A DNA stretch of 8,572 nucleotides, from positions 1 through 8,572 of the forward strand of contig JAEWKB010000198.1 of the NCBI GenBank assembly GCA_023386255.1, read 5' to 3'. Below are positions 5,447 to 8,572 of this stretch, piece by piece. The translations under genes and the position numbers were made by a program. Numbering within the stretch: position 1 is the first letter of the stretch; each line of letters opens with the position of its first letter. The notes under the pieces are model-generated. The model did no database searches. It was not told where the DNA came from and saw only the letters and a list, made by a program, of their open reading frames with translations. Source of the DNA: Bacteroidota bacterium (GTDB taxonomy: Bacteria; Bacteroidota; Bacteroidia; Flavobacteriales; Flavobacteriaceae).

Positions 5447-6463
5447 ATGAACATCACTTATATATTAGGAGCTGGTGCTAGTTTTAATGCTTTACCAATT
5501 GTAAACAAGATCAACGATAGGCTTTATGAATTTCGGGATGTTTTATCTAATCAACCATACGTTTCAGGATATGAAGATTTTTTTAGAACATCATATAATC
5601 ATGCAGTAGAAGAAGATGGTCCCTTAATCAAAGATATTCTTAATGAATTTGTAGATTCTATTAATTGGCTTATAGAGGAAAATTCTAAACATTCAAGTAT
5701 TGATACTTTTGCAAAAAAGTTATACCTTCAAAATGATGTAATTAATCTTCATCGATTAAAGATTATATTATCATGCTTCTTTGTCTTTCTTCAAAATGAA
5801 AAATTTGATAATCGTTATGATAGTTTTTTTGCTTCAATTTTGGATGATTTAACATTGCTACCATCAAATCTCAAAATTATATCATGGAATTATGACTATC
5901 AACTTGAAATAGCCTTTTCGAATTTTATAAAAAATAAGAGACTATCAGATAATCAAAGAGTGCTAAATGTTTGTGCGAAAGGCATTAAAGTGCCGGATAG
6001 AAATTTGGTTGATAAGTTTGGCATTTTTAAAATAAATGGGACTACAACATTAATGAATAATTTAAATCCCATTAATATTATGGATAATCTGAATGACGAC
6101 AAGAATAAGCTTTTACGTGAGATTGCATCATATTATTATTATAGTACAAAAAAAAACAAAATGCCTACAACTTTGTCTTTTGCTTGGGAAGAAAACTCTA
6201 ATCAATTCATAAACTCTGTAGCAAACTGTGTTAAGAATACAGATATTTTGATTGTAATTGGATACTCGTTTCCTTTCTTTAACCGCAAAGTTGACAAACA
6301 AATTCTAAAGAGTATGCCAAAATTATCGAGAATTTATATCCAGGATCCAAATTCAGAAGCAATTACGGAAAGAATAGAATCTCTTTTACCACAAACAGTT
6401 AATAATATAAATAAATATCAGATTAAAATGATAGATCAATTTTATATACCGTTTGAATATTAA
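5447..6463 (+). CDS. SIR2-like NAD-binding protein, putative defence effector
   Basis: A 338-residue soluble protein of the bacterial SIR2-like superfamily. Visible motifs in order are: Y-I-L-G-A-G-A-S (5-12), the nucleotide-binding Gly motif; S-S-I-D-T-F-A-K (83-90), seen in this subgroup; S-W-N148-Y-D150-Y, equivalent to the sirtuin NxD motif; F-K-I-N197-G198-T at the place of the usual K-x-H-G motif; and I-G-Y-S-F-P-F-F-N279 with D283, the late Rossmann motif of prokaryotic SIR2 proteins. SIR2-like proteins of anti-phage systems (Thoeris ThsA, defence-associated sirtuins, SIR2-Argonaute pairs) typically hydrolyse NAD+ to starve the infected cell. The catalytic His position appears to be Asn here, which leaves activity open. 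AT-rich composition and close spacing tie it to the AbiTii gene. The family is certain in outline; NADase activity is inference. Confidence 0.8.
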   Translation: MNITYILGAGASFNALPIVNKINDRLYEFRDVLSNQPYVSGYEDFFRTSYNHAVEEDGPLIKDILNEFVDSINWLIEENSKHSSIDTFAKKLYLQNDVINLHRLKIILSCFFVFLQNEKFDNRYDSFFASILDDLTLLPSNLKIISWNYDYQLEIAFSNFIKNKRLSDNQRVLNVCAKGIKVPDRNLVDKFGIFKINGTTTLMNNLNPINIMDNLNDDKNKLLREIASYYYYSTKKNKMPTTLSFAWEENSNQFINSVANCVKNTDILIVIGYSFPFFNRKVDKQILKSMPKLSRIYIQDPNSEAITERIESLLPQTVNNINKYQIKMIDQFYIPFEY

Positions 6464-6540
6464 TCTCCCTCTTATACAAAAGCACTTATATTATAATTAG
6501 TTTTAAACAAACCCGTTCTCAAAATATACATCCACCTATT
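6464..6540. other. Short AT-rich spacer after the SIR2-like gene
   Basis: This 77-base gap holds no clear terminator hairpin and no copy of the repeat found at the left of the cassette. A TTAGTTTTA stretch near 6508 loosely resembles a -7 box for the following gene. Nothing marks a right-hand boundary of the AT-rich cassette. Confidence 0.4.
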
Positions 6541-7263
6541 ATGAAACCTTACATTCTAACAATATTTCTTATAAGCTTAATAACAAGCGCCCAAAATAAA
6601 CCTTTTACACCTACTAAAGGAAAAATTGTATTTTCTGACCAAACAATTATGGAAGACGCCTCTACCTACAGCAAGTCGGTAAAAGCCTTAGTGAGTGATG
6701 CCGGCAAAACCGCAGAAAAAGAAGGTACAACTGTTGATACCGTACAACTAAACCAGATAGCGGCTGTTATTGAAAAAGATCATTTAAGTCCCAAAAACCA
6801 AAAACATTTTGACTTTAAAGATGGCATAATTGTTTCCTATCAAACCTTTGAGGAGAAGATAAGAGGCGATTATAAATTAATTGATGTGAAAAATGCTACA
6901 ACATCAATGCTTGCCAAAAAAGATTCAACAACAATATATTTAAAAGACAGGCCATACCAATACTCTGAAAATGAAGTTGTATCGCTCAAAGAATTTAAAA
7001 ATGAAACCCGGACCATTCAAGGTTATAAATGTTATAGAGTAGTGGCCACTATAAAAGAAAAAGGTTCAAGTTCAGAATTATTAAACAATAGTCTTACCTA
7101 CAAAGACCTATGGGTTACAGATGTTATTAAGTGCCTATACCATCCTGTTATTTATGAGAAAGCCATTCTTCAAAAGTATTATCCTCTTGAAATAAAAGAG
7201 TATTCCGATTTATTAAAGGGAGTAGTAACATTATATGTTCTTGATACTATAACCTTAAGATAA
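6541..7263 (+). CDS. Exported protein, GLPGLI-like
   Basis: A 240-residue protein with a signal peptide (M-K-P-Y, hydrophobic core to ~15, likely cut after S-A-Q18). The mature protein starts with a G-K-I-V-F strand near residue 27, has a polar helical insert (40-85), and contains N-E-T-R-T-I-Q-G-Y-K-C164. That last motif resembles the 'T..I.GYkC.kA' motif of the GLPGLI family, exported proteins of Bacteroidota. The following W191-V-T-D also fits the family's 'W.T..I' region, but the name-giving G-L-P-G-L-I near the C-terminus is not present as such. It would lie in the periplasm or at the outer surface; no enzymatic role is known. Composition lies between the AT-rich cassette and the backbone. 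It converges with recG, with 8 bp between stop codons. Confidence 0.55.
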   Translation: MKPYILTIFLISLITSAQNKPFTPTKGKIVFSDQTIMEDASTYSKSVKALVSDAGKTAEKEGTTVDTVQLNQIAAVIEKDHLSPKNQKHFDFKDGIIVSYQTFEEKIRGDYKLIDVKNATTSMLAKKDSTTIYLKDRPYQYSENEVVSLKEFKNETRTIQGYKCYRVVATIKEKGSSSELLNNSLTYKDLWVTDVIKCLYHPVIYEKAILQKYYPLEIKEYSDLLKGVVTLYVLDTITLR

Positions 7264-7271
7264 AAAACACC

Positions 7272-8572
7272 CTAACTAATATAATTCCAGATATTCTTTT
7301 TCTTCGTCATTTCAATGTAGGCATTCCTCATGGCAGCATGTTCGGGTTTGGCCATGGCAGCATCATCCTTTAAAATCTTTATGGCGTGGTGGCGGGCCAG
7401 CTGCAGTATGTCGCGGTCCTTCACCAGGTCGGCAATCTGCAGGTTCAGCACACCGCTTTGCTGGGTACCCATAATGTCGCCGGGGCCGCGCAGCTTCAGG
7501 TCAACCTCGGCAATCTCAAAGCCGTCGTTGGTGCGGCACATAGTGTCCAGGCGGGTTTTGCTGTCGTTGCTCAGCTTGTGCCCGGTCATGAGTATGCAGT
7601 AGCTTTGGTCGGCACCACGGCCCACTCGCCCGCGCAGCTGGTGCAATTGCGAGAGGCCAAAGCGTTCGGCGCTTTCTATAACCATAACGCTGGCATTGGG
7701 TACGTTAACGCCCACCTCTATAACGGTTGTAGCCACCATAATATTGGTTTTTCCGGCCGCAAAGCGGGCCATTTCGGCATCCTTTTCGGCAGGTTTCATT
7801 TTGCCGTGCACAATGCTCACGCTATACTGCGGCAGCGGAAAATCGCGCGATATGCTCTCGTAGCCGTCCATCAGGTCCTTGTAGTCCAGCGTTTCGCTTT
7901 CCTGTATCAGCGGGTACACAATGTACACCTGGCGGCCCTTGGCAATCTCATCCTTCAGGAACGCCCACACCTTAAGGCGGTTGCTGTCAAACCTGTGAAC
8001 CGTTTGTATGGGCTTGCGGCCGGGCGGGAGCTCATCAATAACCGAAACGTCCAGGTCGCCATACAGGCTCATGGCCAGCGTACGCGGAATAGGGGTGGCG
8101 GTCATGACCAGCACATGCGGCGGAATCTCGTTCTTGCGCCACAGCTTACTGCGCTGCTCCACGCCAAAACGGTGCTGCTCATCAATCACGGCAAGCCCTA
8201 GGTTGCGGAACCGTACCTTGTCTTCCAGCAGCGCATGCGTACCGATGATGATATGCATTTCGCCGCTTTCCAGCTGTTCGTGTATAATTTTCCTGTCTGA
8301 AGCTTTAGTTGAACCTGTAAGTATTGATAGGTTTACTCCCAACGGTTTAGCCAGCTCACTTAAACCTAAATAATGCTGGTTGGCGAGTATTTCTGTCGGC
8401 GCCATAAGGCACGCCTGGAAACCGTTATCAAGCGCCAGGAGCATGCTCATCAGCGCCACTATCGTCTTACCCGAGCCGACATCACCCTGCAATAACCGGT
8501 TCATCTGCGCGGGCTGGCCCATGTCGTTACGAATCTCTTTTATTACCCGCTTTTGGGCGTTGGTCAGTTCAA
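7272..8572 (-). CDS. recG: ATP-dependent DNA helicase RecG, C-terminal part (5' end beyond window)
   Basis: The reading frame stays open to the right edge: 16 further codons upstream of the Met at 8522 encode the RecG-like E-L-T-N-A-Q-K-R-V-I-K-E-I-R-N-D. About 432 residues of a normal ~700-residue protein are present; the wedge (OB-fold) domain lies outside. Counting from that Met, helicase motifs are Walker A G-D-V-G-S-G-K-T (13-20), the DEQH box D-E-Q-H-R-F-G (114-120), M-T-A-T-P-I-P-R-T, and motif VI with Q-L-H-Q-L-R-G-R-V-G-R-G. The TRG-type hairpin region near the C-terminus carries L-R-G-P-G-D and G-T-Q-Q-S-G. RecG is a monomeric dsDNA translocase that reverses stalled replication forks and processes recombination intermediates and R-loops. 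The gene is intact as far as seen, GC-rich and typical of the backbone. Confidence 0.97.
   Translation of the reverse strand, partial: ELTNAQKRVIKEIRNDMGQPAQMNRLLQGDVGSGKTIVALMSMLLALDNGFQACLMAPTEILANQHYLGLSELAKPLGVNLSILTGSTKASDRKIIHEQLESGEMHIIIGTHALLEDKVRFRNLGLAVIDEQHRFGVEQRSKLWRKNEIPPHVLVMTATPIPRTLAMSLYGDLDVSVIDELPPGRKPIQTVHRFDSNRLKVWAFLKDEIAKGRQVYIVYPLIQESETLDYKDLMDGYESISRDFPLPQYSVSIVHGKMKPAEKDAEMARFAAGKTNIMVATTVIEVGVNVPNASVMVIESAERFGLSQLHQLRGRVGRGADQSYCILMTGHKLSNDSKTRLDTMCRTNDGFEIAEVDLKLRGPGDIMGTQQSGVLNLQIADLVKDRDILQLARHHAIKILKDDAAMAKPEHAAMRNAYIEMTKKKNIWNYIS

Noticed and set aside
7386..8201. Long plus-strand open frame opposite recG (271 codons)
   Set aside because: It lies wholly antisense to the well-supported recG reading frame, has no family resemblance, and is open only because of the GC-rich codon pattern of recG.

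Overview
The window looks like a chromosomal stretch from a member of the Bacteroidota, most likely Flavobacteriaceae. The evidence is a TTG-N19-TTTCTTTG promoter of the Bacteroidota type, A-rich ribosome binding regions in place of strong Shine-Dalgarno sites, a GLPGLI-like exported protein, a DUF1572/DinB-like protein, and the sequence style of the partial RecG helicase. Short intergenic repeats of a kind I recognise from flavobacterial genomes are also present. The backbone genes are clearly richer in GC than the two inserted-looking cassettes.

Layout, left to right. Positions 1-133 hold repeat-rich intergenic DNA. A minus-strand gene (134-760) encodes a small two-helix membrane protein like the sensor part of a chemoreceptor. 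An AT-rich cassette (1081-2498, plus strand) follows: a protein with cupin-like motifs, overlapping by 4 bp a two-transmembrane SLATT-type protein. A small membrane protein (2685-2873) and an exported protein (2928-3641, minus) converge on a shared bidirectional terminator. A DinB-like/DUF1572 gene (3771-4331, minus) comes next. A second AT-rich cassette (4571-6463, plus) encodes an AbiTii-domain protein and a SIR2-like protein 6 bp apart. The window ends with an exported GLPGLI-like protein (6541-7263, plus) and the C-terminal part of RecG (7272-8572, minus, cut by the right edge).

The two AT-rich cassettes are the interesting part. Each is a tight two-gene operon with the architecture of an anti-phage or self-killing system: one protein that could sense or regulate, plus one with effector character (a SLATT membrane protein; a SIR2-like NAD-binding enzyme). 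AbiTii, SLATT and SIR2-like domains are all known from prokaryotic conflict systems, but I cannot name a described system that pairs cupin with SLATT, or AbiTii with this SIR2 type. Both cassettes begin just downstream of the same end of the same ~100-bp hairpin repeat (copies at 851-958 and 4411-4511), and a third, inverted copy (2547-2609) closes the first cassette. This suggests that the repeat marks where foreign defence genes are inserted or exchanged next to housekeeping genes. Immune function is inferred from domain content and layout only.
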